NCBI GenBank assembly: GCA_950097015.1
Contig: CATNEN010000001.1
Location: 1,538,001-1,602,000 of the forward strand
Reading direction: 5' to 3'
Source: Macrostomum hystrix
Lineage: Eukaryota > Platyhelminthes > Macrostomidae
Length of the DNA: 64,000 bases
Below, in pieces: positions 52,820-64,000 of the stretch. Numbering within the stretch: position 1 is the first letter of the stretch; each line of letters begins with the position of its first letter. The translations under genes and the position numbers were made by a program. The notes beneath the pieces are model-generated. The model searched no databases. It had not been told where the DNA came from and saw only the letters and a list, made by a program, of their open reading frames with translations.

Positions 52820-54037
52820 CAGAACTGGGGGATAATCGTCAACTGTGGGATAATTGTAAACTGGGGAATCATCATCAAATGGGGATCATGGTCAACTGGG
52901 AGATCATTGTCAACTGGGTGATCATCATCAACTGGGGGATCATTGTCAACTAGGGGGTAATAGCCAACTGGGGTAACATTGTCAACTGGGGATCATCATC
53001 AATGGGGGATCATAGTCAACTGGGAGATAATTGTCAACTGGGTGATCATCATCAACTGGGGGATCATTGTAACCTGGGGGATCAATGTCAACTGGGGGAT
53101 CATTGTCAACTGGGTGATTATCTTCAACTGGTGGATCATTGTCAACTGTGGGATCATTGTCAACTGGGGGATCATTGTCAACTGGTGGATCATTATCAAC
53201 TGGGGGATCATTGTCAACTGTGGGATCATTGTCAACTTGGGGAACATTGTCAACTGGGGGATCATCATCAACTGGGGGATCATTGTCAACTGGGGAATCA
53301 TTGTCGACTGGGGGACCATTGTCAACTGGGGGATCATTGTCCCAGATCATTGTCAACTGGGGGATCATTGTCAACTGGGGGATCATTGTCAACTGGGGGA
53401 TCATCATCAACTGGGAATCATTGTCGACTAGGGGGTAATAGCCAACTGGGGTAACATTGTCAACTGGGGATCATCATCAAATGGGGATCATGGTCAACTG
53501 GGAGATCATTGTCAACTGGGTGATCATCATCAACTGGGGGATCATTGTCAACTAGGGGGTAATAGCCAACTGGGGTAACATTGTCAACTGGGGATCATCA
53601 TCAATGGGGGATCATAGTCAACTGGGAGATAATTGTCAACTGGGTGATCATCATCAACTGGGGGATCATTGTAACCTGGGGGATCAATGTCAACTGGGGG
53701 ATCATTGTCAACTGGGTGATTATCTTCAACTGGTGGATCATTGTCAACTGTGGGATCATTGTCAACTGGGGGATCATTGTCAACTGGTGGATCATTATCA
53801 ACTGGGGGATCATTGTCAACTGGGGGATCATTGTCAACTGGGGAATCATTGTCGACTGGGGGACCATTGTCAACTGGGGGATCATTGTCCCAGATCATTG
53901 TCAACTGGGGGATCATTGTCAACTGGGGGATCATTGTCAACTGGGGGATCATCATCAACTGGGAATCATTGTCGACTGAGGGACCATTGTCAACCGGGGG
54001 ATCATTATCAACTGGGGGATCATTGTCAACTGATCAT
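52820..54037 (+). repeat. 18-20-bp minisatellite with a 602-bp higher-order duplication
   Basis: Units of GGGGGATCATTGTCAACTG with many fixed variants. The variant order in about 52865-53455 recurs in 53467-54000, displaced by 602 bp. The second copy lacks one block containing AACTTGGGGAACATTG. All long frames here are repeat artefacts. Confidence 0.93.
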
Positions 54038-54221
54038 TGTAGCGTAAAAAAGGCTAAAAATACAGCTGCTAAAAAGTGTATACTGGACGAATTAAAAATA
54101 TTTCTGCTCCCCGAAGGGGGGCAAAACTTGCTAGTATAAAGTACTATATGTGTACTTTATTGACCAATGTGCGATAAAATACTTACACATTTTGTATTAT
54201 GTTCGATGATATTATGTAAGG

Positions 54222-54662
54222 TATTATGTTAGACATGCAGGGTCTTACCTGTTAGACATGCAGGTTCTTACCTGTTAGACATGCAGGGTCTTACCTGTTA
54301 GACATGCAGGGTCTTACCTGTTAGACATGCAGGGTCTTACCTGTTAGACATGCAGGTTCTTTCCTGTTAGACATGCAGGTTCTTACCTGTTAGACATGCA
54401 GGGTCTTACCTGTTAGACATGCAGGTTCTTACCTGTTAGACATGCAGGTTCTTACCTGTTAGACATGCAGGGTCTTACCTGTTAGACATGCAGGTTCTTA
54501 CCTGTTAGACATGCAGGGTCTTACCTGTTAGACATGCAGGTTCTTACCTGTTAGACATGCAGGGTCTTACCTGTTAGACATGCAGGTTCTTACCTGTTAG
54601 ACATGCAGGTTCTTACCTGTTAGACATGCAGGGTCTTACCTGTTAGACATGGAGGGTCTTAC
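54222..54662 (-). repeat. 23-bp minisatellite carrying CAG|GTAAGA on the minus strand
   Basis: About nineteen units of TCTTACCTGTTAGACATGCA plus GGG or GGT. Read on the minus strand, 18 units contain CAGGTAAGA, a near-perfect 5' splice-site consensus. Confidence 0.93.
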
Positions 54663-55278
54663 CTGTTAGACATGAATTATCTGACCTGTTAGGCATGAAC
54701 TAGCTAACCTGTTAGACATGAGCTATCTAACCTGTTTGGCATGAATTATCTGACCTGTTAGACATGAATTATCTAACCTGTTAGGCATGAATTATCTGAC
54801 CTGTTAGACATGAATTATCTAACCTGTTTGGCAAGAATTATCTGACCTGTTAGACATGAATTATCTAACCTGTTTGGCAAGAATTATCTGACCTGTTAGA
54901 CATGAATTATCTAACCTGTTTGGCAAGAATTATCTGACCTGTTAGACATGAATTATCTAACCTGTTTGGCATGAATTATCTGACCTGTTAGACATGAATT
55001 ATCTAACCTGTTAGGCATGAATTATCTGACCTGTTAGACATGAATTATCTAACCTGTTTGGCAAGAATTATCTGACCTGTTAGACATGAATTATCTAACC
55101 TGTTTGGCATGAATTATCTGACCTGTTAGACATGAATTATCTAACCTGTTTGGCAAGAATTATCTAACCTGTTAGACATGAGTTATCTAACCTGTTAGGC
55201 ATGAATTATCTAACCTGTTAGACATGAGGTATCTTACATGTTAGGCATGAATTATCTAACCTGTTAGACATGAAGTGT
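54663..55278. repeat. 46-bp dimer minisatellite, derived from the previous array
   Basis: Alternating 23-bp variants, GACATGAATTATCTAACCTG and GGCAAGAATTATCTGACCTG, joined by TTAGACATG or TTTGGC. It shares CCTGTTAGACATG with 54222-54662, so the two arrays are one family at different stages. Confidence 0.92.
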
Positions 55279-56062
55279 GTTACCTAATAATGGTGGTAGA
55301 CGCAAGATCGTTAAAAATGTTTATTCTGTACCCAAGGAAATGACAAAAATGCAGGTTCTTTATTTCGTTAACTTTTGCGGTTTAACAAAGTAACGATACA
55401 ACGTTAATTTTATGAAGATCATGGCCCGCTCATCATTTATTTTATGATGAACAAATAACTAACGGAATGAAAGTAACGAAAAATATTTCTTTCAATTGAA
55501 AGACACTATTGTCTTACTGCAATGACCTTCATGTACCTTTTAAAAAGCATCTGGACATCTGGAACTCTCTGATCTTTGAGATCTACGGCAAATTCCGCTA
55601 AAAATTACCCGCTTTCAATTAGAATGGCAAATTCAATTTCACACTCAATCTGAGCTGTAATCCACAGAAGCTTTTTTTCACTTTCTCTCCAATAATTAAT
55701 GGACAGAATCAGCTGTCTTTCATAATGCTTCTTCAGCTGTCAGTGTCTCATCCAACCCTATCTACCTACCCCCTGCTGACCTGCATTTGTGTTAGACTCA
55801 AATTACAAGCAGTCTAGCCCGAGAACCAACTCAATCCGTTTATCACTGTGCACGTATGTATTAAAAGACTGTGAAGAAAGATATTTCTTCACATGAATAA
55901 CTTTTCTCTACTAATTGTTCTAACTAAAAGAGAGGATTTTTACTAATATTTATTACTGCCAAACGTAATAAATGTGTCTTTTAACGATTCTACCAGAAAG
56001 TAAAGAATAGTAAAATAACGAACCATAAAGTAACGGGTAAAATTAGCGGGTGCAAAAAAAAC
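55279..56062. other. AT-rich spacer, no gene seen
   Basis: Nothing recognised. Confidence 0.5.
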
Positions 56063-56182
56063 TGATTTTAGTTAGTTAGTTAGTTAGTTAGTTACTTAGT
56101 TTCTTAATTAGTTAGTTAGTTCGTTAGTTAGTTAGTTCGTTAGTTAGTTAGTTAGTTAGTTACTTAATTAGTTAGTTAGTTC

Positions 56183-56213
<31 letters not shown>

Positions 56214-56237
56214 GGTTAGTTAATTCGTTAGTTAGGG
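56063..56237 (+). repeat. (GTTA)n microsatellite with interruptions
   Basis: Long GTTAGTTAGTTA runs are broken by TTCG and CTTA variants. Confidence 0.95.
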
Positions 56238-56950
56238 TAGTAAGTAACGAAATTCAAAACTGAAAAAAGATCCCTAAACGTAAATAAAGCGACTAAACAT
56301 CATGTATATTTTTGCATCATTTTTAACGAGACAAAAAGTAACGAAAAATAAAGTGATGATAATGACTTTTTTCCTACTGAAAAACAAGGTAGCTTTAATA
56401 TTACAAAAAAGTTACTGATAACTTATTAGTATTTTGAAAACACTTGAACTATTTACTGTTAAAAAAAGCAAAAAAGTATCTAATCACTAATTAATTAATG
56501 AGAAAAGTAACGAACCTTTAAGATAAAATATCATTAAAAAAATATGTGAAAGCAAGTCACGTAGTGGACATTTATTTAATCAGCAGTGATTGTGGGGTCG
56601 GGGTAGGTGACTACACGTGCGACCTCTGCGAGATTTTCTCAGTAATCCCCAGCGGCACTTTTCTCCCCCCCGCGACGACATAATTTTCCTGCCTCAATCT
56701 GGAATCCACAATATTGATGCGGATTTAGATGCCTCAGGCCCGAGATTGTGGGGGGAGTCGGCAGGGGAGAAAAAAGAAGAAAAAAAGGAACATCGCGAGG
56801 TTTTCTCCTCCTTTTGATTTTTACTCAAGCATCTCACAAAGTGTGAATAAAACATGAGCCGCTTTGGCCAGTGTATTCTAGCTGAGGCTCTGAGAATATG
56901 TTTTCTATTATTTATTTAGATCCACTCTTTTCGAAAATTTCTATATTTAG
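56238..56950. other. spacer, no gene seen
   Basis: A modestly GC-rich patch at 56590-56770 gives a 66-codon frame with no family pattern. Confidence 0.45.
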
Positions 56951-58075
56951 GATGATCTACTCTCTGTGATCTTCTGTCTGTGATCTACTCTCTGTGATCT
57001 TCTGTCTATGATCTACTCTCTATGATCTACTGTCTATGATCTACTCGCTATGATCTACTCTCTATGATCTACTCGCTTTGATCTACTGTCTATGATCTAC
57101 TCTCTGTGATCTACTCGCTTTGATCTACTGTCTATGATCTACTCTCTATGATCTACTGTCTGTGATCTACTGTCTGTGATCTACTCTCTATGATGTACTC
57201 GCTATGATCTACTCTCTGTGATCTACTCGCTTTGATCTACTGTCTATGATCTACTCTCTATAATCTACTGTCTATGATCTACTCTCTATGATCTACTCTC
57301 TATGATCTACTCTCTATGATCTACTCGCTATGATCTACTCTCTGTGATCTACTCTCTATGATCTACTCTCTATGATCTACTCTCTGTGATCTTCTGTCTA
57401 TGATCTACTCGCTATGATCTACTCTCTGTGATCTACTCTCTATGATCTACTGTCTGTGATCTACTCTCTATGATCTACTCTCTATGATCTACTCTCTATG
57501 ATCTACTCTCTATCATCTACTCGCTATGATCTACTGTCTGTGATCTACTGTCTATGATCTACTCTCTGTGATCTACTCTCTATGATCTTCTGTCTATGAT
57601 CTACTGTCTATGATCTACTGTCTGTGATCTACTCTCTGTGATCTACTGTCTGTGATCTACTCTCTATGATCTACTCTCTGTGATCTACTCTCTATGATCT
57701 CTCTATGATCTCTACTCTCTATGATCTACTCTCTGTGATCTTCTGTCTATGATCTACTCGCTATGATCTACTCTCTGTGATCTACTCTCTATGATCTACT
57801 GTCTGTGATCTACTCTCTATGATCTACTCTCTATGATCTACTCTCTATGATCTACTCTCTATCATCTACTCGCTATGATCTACTGTCTGTGATCTACTCT
57901 CTATGATCTACTGTCTTTGATCTACTGCAGTCTTTGATCTACTGTCTTTGATCTACCCTCTATGATCTAATATCTGTGATCTACTCTCTGTGATCAACTC
58001 TCTATGATCTACTTTTTATAATCTATTCTCCATGATCTATTCTCCATGATCTGCTCTGTATGATCAATACCACTT
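56951..58075 (+). repeat. 14-bp minisatellite (GATCTACTCTCTAT type)
   Basis: About 80 units of GATCTACTCTCTAT with GTCTGT, CGCTAT and CGCTTT variants. The variant order repeats in blocks: 57363-57545 recurs at about 57710-57900. Confidence 0.94.
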
Positions 58076-60069
58076 CTGTTCACTGCGATCTATAAAGAAT
58101 CTATTCTCGATGATCTAGTCCGTGTGATATGTAAAGTAATTATCTTATCTCTAATAATTCTCTATAATTTTGTCTGTCCGGTATTTTCTAAGCATCTAAT
58201 TTTTTTTGCCGGTGACTCAGCATTACTTAACAGCGACTTATCATCTGACAAAGTTTTACAGCGTTAATTAACTTATCGCCACTGCTGCTAATGTCTCACC
58301 AATCTAATCTCGGATTAATACTATTTAAATCTTGAAAAAGGACGTCTAAACCTTGAAGGAGAGCTTGGTAAACAAAAATATCTCGTATCCTAATCTAACT
58401 AATCGATGCATATTTTGCAACCACCTATAATCTCGAAATTTTCATATCTTAGATGGCTGGATGCAAGAGATAACAACTTGGCTGCAGACCACTTTACTCA
58501 ACGCTTTACTAAACTATACTGTATATATTATTCCATGAATTCTAGCTCAAACCGTTCCATTCAATTCTATTCTGTTCCGTTCTGTTCCATTTTATTCCAT
58601 TCTATTCCATTATGTTAATTTGTTGTCCGAATCTTCTATTTCTGATTGAAGACTTTATAATATTAGTTTACGGGATTCAAAAAATATTGAAAAACTGCAC
58701 TGATTTTTTGTTTTTTGGTAAATGCTCGCATATTTATTTCCACAATAAAATACAAGAACAGAAAAACAAATTGTACACCGCAATTAATTATAAATATAAT
58801 TATTTATTTAATATTATATATTATTATAATTATTATAAATATAAATATATGACTATTGATTTGAGTCAGGTAAATGAATATATTTACGACGTTTGCGGTA
58901 TTTTTTACCATAATGAGAAAAACGTTTCATTTTCTAATTTTAAAACCGAAATAAACGAGCACATATTCGCAACAACATTCATTTAAAAATACTTTTTTGG
59001 AGATCTGTATTTTAATATAACAAAACTTGAATAATCAGAAATCTACACTAGATCTATCTGAACATTTTAGTCTTTAAATGTTGTCAATGATTTATAACAA
59101 TGACTAATAGCATTAATCAAACGGCAAGGATGGTTTATTTAACAATGAAAAATGTTGCTTAACGCATTATAATTTCGTAATATGAAGTTCAGATGGAATG
59201 TTTAAAACTGAATCTCATTTATTAAATATTTGCATTTACAATGATAGATAAGATAAGCAAAGTTTATTTACAAAGACAAAACAGCTGTACACAGTCTTTG
59301 AAAGCTGTACATCGCAACGACTACTAGAGTAAAAGAACGGGAAACTAAGTTTCTTAGAAAAAGATAAGTAGGCAGGTTTTCGCAGAAAAATACACTACAG
59401 GGATAGGAAATTTCCATTTTTATGCACAAATTTAGTGACTGTATATTATTTTTACCGGATCAAAAGCTCATATTTTTAACTAGCTTCTCTTATTTATAGA
59501 TTCATCGGTTTATCTGCAACTTTATTTGTGAAAACATCGATTTCAAATTTATTTTTATCATTTTCTCTTCATATCCTCCCCAGTGCCAAAAATGCATTAA
59601 GCTCCTAAAAGCAGAAAACTAGTTTTTGTTTTTCTCCATTCTCTGATCTGCAGAGATCAAACTAATTTATTTATATATGTTCTCAAAGTACTGCCTAGAC
59701 TCAAGCGTTATATAGCTGATTTATTTTCGTATGTCTGGACCCAGTTCTATTTTATTTCAAAGCCTATTTTTTGTAAAGAAAACAGTTTACGTGTCTAGCT
59801 AAAGAACACAAATTGTTCCAGTGGAGTCGGGAATCGAACCCCTGACCTTTAAGTCGTGAATCCGACACCATTTATATGGGGAAAAGTGAAACTTTCCTCT
59901 CTCGGTAGTCGACTTTTCGACGAAAACCAGCCTCCTAAGCTTATTCTAAGAAACGTAGATCTTTCTCTACTCATATTAGTCCCTTGTCACCTGGTCCAAA
60001 TAAGTTAGGTGTCAATTCTTTAATTAGTACCCCGAAAATAACTGCAGTGTTAGTTGGTTCACGAGGATG
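58076..60069. other. AT-rich region downstream of the GPCR gene
   Basis: A (TTCCA/TTCTG)n stretch lies at 58552-58615. A 124-codon frame at 58612-58986 is made of AT-rich codons and looks like chance. A reversed SINE head is at 59815-59875. No other feature. Confidence 0.5.
59815..59875 (-). mobile_element. tRNA-like SINE head (family 1), reversed fragment
   Basis: The plus strand reads TTCCAGTGGAGTCGGGAATC, GAACCCCTGACCTTTAAGTC and GTGAATCCGACACC. This is the inverse of the family-1 head around its B box; the A box is broken and the body is absent. Confidence 0.65.
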
Positions 60070-61491
60070 TCACACTGAGGTAGCGGCTAAGCTGTTGAAA
60101 GCTGCACTATTAATTTGCAACAAGCTCTGCTTTTCTCGTGGAAGCTGACGGAGTCGAAACGAGCGATTATTTTCCTGGAAACCACTGTGCTCGTCTTCGC
60201 CAACTTCTACTTCGTCATCGTCATTCTGGTCAATCCGAGCCGACTGACGCTTCAGTCGATACTGAAGGTCGTGACGACGCTCCCGTCTAGAAAATGACTG
60301 CAGCCGACTGCCGTCTTCAAACTGATCTTCTCCTGGAGTACTGTCGAGCTTGTCAGCTTTGCTGTTAGCCTTGGCATTGTTGAGGTTGTTGTTGTAGAGC
60401 ATACTGCCAGCTGCCGAGTTTCTGGCCCGACTGAACAGGCTCCACAGGGCCAGCCGGAACTTGACGCCAAAGAAGCAGTAGAGCAGGAAGTTAACAGACG
60501 AGTTCAAGACGATCATGAACTGGGCGACTATGTAGAACGCCTTCTGGCCCCGCGTTGGCTCCTGAGCTGGCTTCGCCACGGCCAATAGGTTGTCGACTAG
60601 GGCGAAGGTCTGGCAGAAGACGAACACAACAACCACGCTAGCCAGCATCAGGCTGATGCTCCGGTCGCGATCCTGACGCTTCCTCTGTCCGTGTCGATCG
60701 CCGATGCTGCCTTGGGCGCGTCTGGTTGACATTCGAATGGTGTAGACTAACAGGGCGTTGGACACCGCCAGAACAAGCAGCGGCAGGACGTACATGAACA
60801 CCGAGTACATAATGCCGTGATAGATCCTGTTGTACAAGCCGTCCTCCTCCAGACTCCACTTGGTCGAGTTTCTGTTAGGCTCTTCCAAACTATTTTCATT
60901 ACCAACGTCCTGACGAACAAAGCTGATCTTCTCCAGAGCTCGGGGCACATTGTACAGAGCAGTAAAGGCTAGAATTGCGACAACAACACGAACTGCCCGA
61001 CCGCGCTTGCACCAGGCTGCTGAGCGAAGCGGAAACCGAATGGAGATGTACCGCTCCACAGTGAAGCAGGTGGTGACGTACATGCTGCACATGTGAATGA
61101 ACAGTGACAGCGGGTACAGCACTTTGATTGACGGACTGTCAGATTGCATCAGATTGGCGAACACGGCCGACACCAAAGGCAGGCCCATGCAGATGTCAAA
61201 CAGCAACAGGATGATAATATCTAAGCTGGCTAATGCGATCAGGTACACCGATGTTGATGAAGCCATTCTTGGTGTCAGGAGAACTCGAATGCTGATCAGA
61301 TTGCCAGCAATGCCCAGAACACTGAGCACAGTTCCTGCATAGCCCCACAGATAGTACTGCAGAGTGCTGAGCAGCGGAGCCTGGTGATTGCCTAGCAACG
61401 AGCTGGTAGCATTCGTCACATTCGATAACTGAGTCGCCACTCCCAGCTCCGCAGTCATCGACAAAAGCAGCAGACAGAATAGACGCAGCAT
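60070..61491 (-). CDS. rhodopsin-class peptide-type G-protein-coupled receptor
   Basis: A 473-residue single coding exon. I start at the first ATG; it opens a clear signal peptide (MLRLFCLLLLS) and follows an acceptor (CCCTTTCTAG) on the same strand. N-glycosylation sites NVT and NAT come next. TM1 has GN at 63-64, TM2 has LASLD (D91), TM3 ends in ERY (146-148), TM5 has P237 and TM7 has NSSVNFLLY (330-338) instead of NPxxY. NSxxNFxxY-type TM7 ends are common in invertebrate FMRFamide-receptor-like GPCRs, my best guess for the subfamily. Unusual points: TM6 lacks CWxP (it has FCQTF), and neither the TM3 start nor extracellular loop 2 has the usual disulfide Cys. The long basic cytosolic tail ends TSV, a class I PDZ-ligand form. 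Confidence 0.85.
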   Translation of the reverse strand: MLRLFCLLLLSMTAELGVATQLSNVTNATSSLLGNHQAPLLSTLQYYLWGYAGTVLSVLGIAGNLISIRVLLTPRMASSTSVYLIALASLDIIILLLFDICMGLPLVSAVFANLMQSDSPSIKVLYPLSLFIHMCSMYVTTCFTVERYISIRFPLRSAAWCKRGRAVRVVVAILAFTALYNVPRALEKISFVRQDVGNENSLEEPNRNSTKWSLEEDGLYNRIYHGIMYSVFMYVLPLLVLAVSNALLVYTIRMSTRRAQGSIGDRHGQRKRQDRDRSISLMLASVVVVFVFCQTFALVDNLLAVAKPAQEPTRGQKAFYIVAQFMIVLNSSVNFLLYCFFGVKFRLALWSLFSRARNSAAGSMLYNNNLNNAKANSKADKLDSTPGEDQFEDGSRLQSFSRRERRHDLQYRLKRQSARIDQNDDDEVEVGEDEHSGFQENNRSFRLRQLPREKQSLLQINSAAFNSLAATSV

Positions 61492-61882
61492 TGAGTTATT
61501 CTTCTCTTTAGTTCGGATTAGAGATCTGCTAGAAAGGGAGAACAATTAAAAATCTCTTTCCCAGTTTTTTGTCAGAAACGACAAATCATAGACTTAGTCA
61601 TAGTGAATCTACCTCACCTTTTCATTTACTACTTTCTTTTGTCATGAAGCTCCATAGTAGCCTATAGCTAAATGACACCTGCTCAATCTGACTCTAACTA
61701 GATCGTAGTAAATAATACTGGGGTGAAATGGGCCATATTTAGGGGAAAAGCCTGAAGATTTTAACTGCTAAATCCTAGAATTATCACACGAGACCTTGTT
61801 CTGCCCTGTTAACTAGCATATTGAATTGACGGAATGAGCTAAATTGCCATATTTTTTCTGTTATCTCGTTATAAACTATGTC

Positions 61883-62258
61883 TAATCTCATTCCATCATG
61901 TCTAATCTCATTCCATCATGTCTAATCTCATTCCATCATGTCTAATCTCACTCCGTCATGTCTAATCTCACTCCGTCATGTCTAATCTCACCTCATCCTG
62001 TTCAATCTAATCTCACCTCATCATCTCTCATCACACCTCATCCTGTCTAATCTCACACCATTCTGTTAAATATCCCATCATCATGTCTAATCTCACCTCA
62101 TTCTGTTCAGTCTCACTTCATGCTGTCTATAATCTCACTCATTCTGTCTAATGTCACCTCAATCTGTCTAATCTCACCTCATCCTGTCTAATCTCACCTC
62201 AATCTGTCTAATCTCACCTCATCCTGTCTAATCTCACTCCAATTTGTCTAATCTCATA
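61883..62258 (-). repeat. 20-bp minisatellite upstream of the GPCR gene
   Basis: About eighteen units of TCTAATCTCACCTCATCCTG, with a TCATTCCATCATG form at one end. On the minus strand (gene sense) many units contain GAGGTGAGAT, a donor-like sequence. It probably lies in a 5' UTR intron. Confidence 0.88.
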
Positions 62259-62452
62259 TGAGATTCCACAAGCCAATAACAATCCAGTAATTGTAACTCA
62301 CCGTGATTTCAAATCGAATGTTGAAAATCCAATTAACTGTGCGAGTTTTCACTGTTAGGACAATATTTTTCTTAGCAGGCGATGCAAAAGTTAGAATAAA
62401 ACTCTTATCTATATACATAATGCAAACTAGAGGAAGGCTATGAAGCTTCTTA

Positions 62453-62489
62453 TCTCTCATTGGCTAAGGCCGAGTCAGCCAATGAGAGA
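62453..62489. promoter_or_regulatory. divergent CCAAT-box palindrome
   Basis: TCTCTCATTGGCT and its exact inverse, AGCCAATGAGAGA, flank an 11-bp spacer. Each arm is a full NF-Y-type CCAAT box. It lies about 960 bp upstream of the GPCR start codon, beyond the minisatellite, and is a candidate promoter element for that gene. Confidence 0.45.
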
Positions 62490-63050
62490 AGACCACCTTT
62501 CTTGCTGTCTATCTTCTACAGTTCCTTAACATTTTTTTAGATGGAAAAAGACGAAAATAGTTAATGCCTTTTTGCTAAACTGGTCGAGAAAGCTAAATTA
62601 AATTTAGTTTATCTATTCTTACTTAATACTTCATGCAACGAGTATATACTCGTACTAACCAGTCAGCAATGATCGTTAGTCATTTTAAGTTCGTCATTTA
62701 TTTCTGCTTAGTTGGCAGCAATGCGTCACAATGCACCAGAAACCTCTCATTCTGATTAGTACAAAATCCATTACTTATTTTACCAAATTAGAGAACTTCT
62801 TTGACTAGACTTTGGCCATATAGTTCGCTGCAAACTTTGCCATTGAGTGGGCCTACCATTTTAAGATTGTGACACCTTAGAGGAGATAACGTTTTCTAAG
62901 AGAACAGACAATATTTGAGATGGGACAGATACAGAGAGAGATATATAGGCCGATGTTCCGACCATGCACTCGCAGACTCAGCAGGCAATCTTGATGAGTG
63001 ACATCAGCTAGAAGAAGACCCACAGAGTGCTATAGAGAGACTGGTATAGA
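62490..63050. other. spacer, no gene seen
   Basis: It could include a 5' UTR exon of the GPCR gene, but no signal identifies one. Confidence 0.4.
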
Positions 63051-63054
63051 TTGA

Positions 63055-64000
63055 CTGGTGCAAACAGACTGCAGTTACAGACAGACTGCAGTTACAGACA
63101 GACTGTAGTTACAGACAGACTGCAGTTACAGACAGACTGGTACAGACAGACTGGTACAGACAGACTGCAGTTACAGACAGACTGGTACAGACAGACTGCA
63201 GTTACAGCCAGACTGCAGTTACAGACAGACTGCAGTTACAGACAGACTGCAGTTACAGACAGACTGCAGTTACAGCCAGACTGCAGTTACAGACAGACTG
63301 CAGTTACAGACAGACTGCAGTTACAGACAGACTGCAGTTACAGACAGACTGTAGTTACAGACAGACTGTAGTTACAGACAAACTGCAGTTACAGACAGAC
63401 TGCAGTTACAGACAGACTGTAGTTACAGACAGACTGTAGTTACAGACAAACTGCAGTTACAGACAGACTGCAGTTACAGACAGACTGTAGTTACAGACAG
63501 ACTGCAGTTACAGACAGACTGCAGTTACAGACAAACTGCAGTTACAGACAAACTGCAGTTACAGACAGACTGCAGTTACAGACAGGCTGCAGTTACAGAC
63601 AGACTGCAGTTACAGACAGACTGCAGTTACAGACAAACTGCAGTTACAGACAAACTGCAGTTACAGACAGACTGCAGTTACAGACAGACTGCAGTTACAG
63701 ACAAACTGCAGTTACAGACAGACTGCAGTTACAGACAGACTGCAGTTACAGACAGACTGCAGTTACAGACAGACTGCAGTTACAGACAGACTGCAGTTAC
63801 AGACAGACTGCAGTTACAGACAGACTGCAGTTACAGACAGACTGCAGTTACAGACAGACTGCAGTTACAGACAGACTGCAGTTACAGACAGACTGCAGTT
63901 ACAGACAGACTGTAGTTACAGACAGACTGCAGTTACAGACAGACTGCAGTTACAGACAGACTGCAGTTACAGACAGACTGCAGTTACAGACAGACTGCAG
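63055..64000 (+). repeat. 17-bp minisatellite (AGACTGCAGTTACAGAC type), runs off the window
   Basis: More than 50 units, increasingly uniform toward the window edge. Early variants contain GGTACAGAC. The array continues past 64000. Confidence 0.94.

Noticed and set aside
52979-54139. Long open frames in up to four frames of the GATCATTGTCAACTG array
   Set aside because: They are a consequence of the tandem repeat; translations are monotonous and overlap on both strands.
58612-58986. 124-codon frame
   Set aside because: Composed of Tyr/Asn/Ile/Lys codons as expected from AT-rich DNA; no motif or splice support.

Overview
The window is animal nuclear DNA. Genes are split by GT-AG introns, several have close homologues across bilaterians, and the space between them is AT-rich and full of tRNA-derived SINEs, MITE-like DNA elements and minisatellites. 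The exons are clearly more GC-rich than their surroundings. I cannot name the species. A spiralian-type invertebrate, perhaps a flatworm, is my best guess, and it is weak.

Layout. 1-3.1 kb: AT-rich DNA with two DNA-transposon remnants and an array of nuclear-receptor-type half-sites. 3.2-4.1 kb (+): a HERPUD-like ER ubiquitin-like protein. 5.3 kb: a complete SINE. 7-11 kb (+): a five-exon MFSD4-type transporter with a 4-nt first coding exon and minisatellites in its three long introns. 11-14 kb: a duplicated segment, one copy carrying a SINE with target-site duplications. 14-16.2 kb (-): SARAF, three exons. 16-21.6 kb: repeat-derived DNA including a MITE nested in another element. 21.7-27.2 kb (+): a six-exon protein with a C39/papain-like cysteine-peptidase signature. 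28-29.8 kb (+): TMEM208. 31.4-36.2 kb (+): ANAPC2, four exons. 36.9-45.7 kb: three related RING-like/TRAF zinc-finger genes (+, +, -) without a MATH domain. 46.5-47 kb: a 39-bp array repeating a CRE-like site next to a CCAAT box. 48-58 kb: mostly long minisatellites with no convincing gene. 60-61.5 kb (-): a rhodopsin-class peptide-type GPCR. 61.9-64 kb: more arrays.

How things relate. HERPUD, SARAF and TMEM208 all act in the ER membrane, but nothing in the sequence shows co-regulation. The TRAF-like genes are clearly one local gene family. The strongest unusual signals are (i) minisatellites whose units carry splice-site-like sequence, including one array that starts on a real 5' splice site; (ii) TRAF-like proteins whose RING 'CGH' ligand triplet is permuted to 'HGC' or lost; (iii) the CRE-CCAAT array; and (iv) transposon insertions that can be read against their own empty sites inside this window.

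Exon joins were worked out by hand from splice consensus and reading phase, without transcripts.
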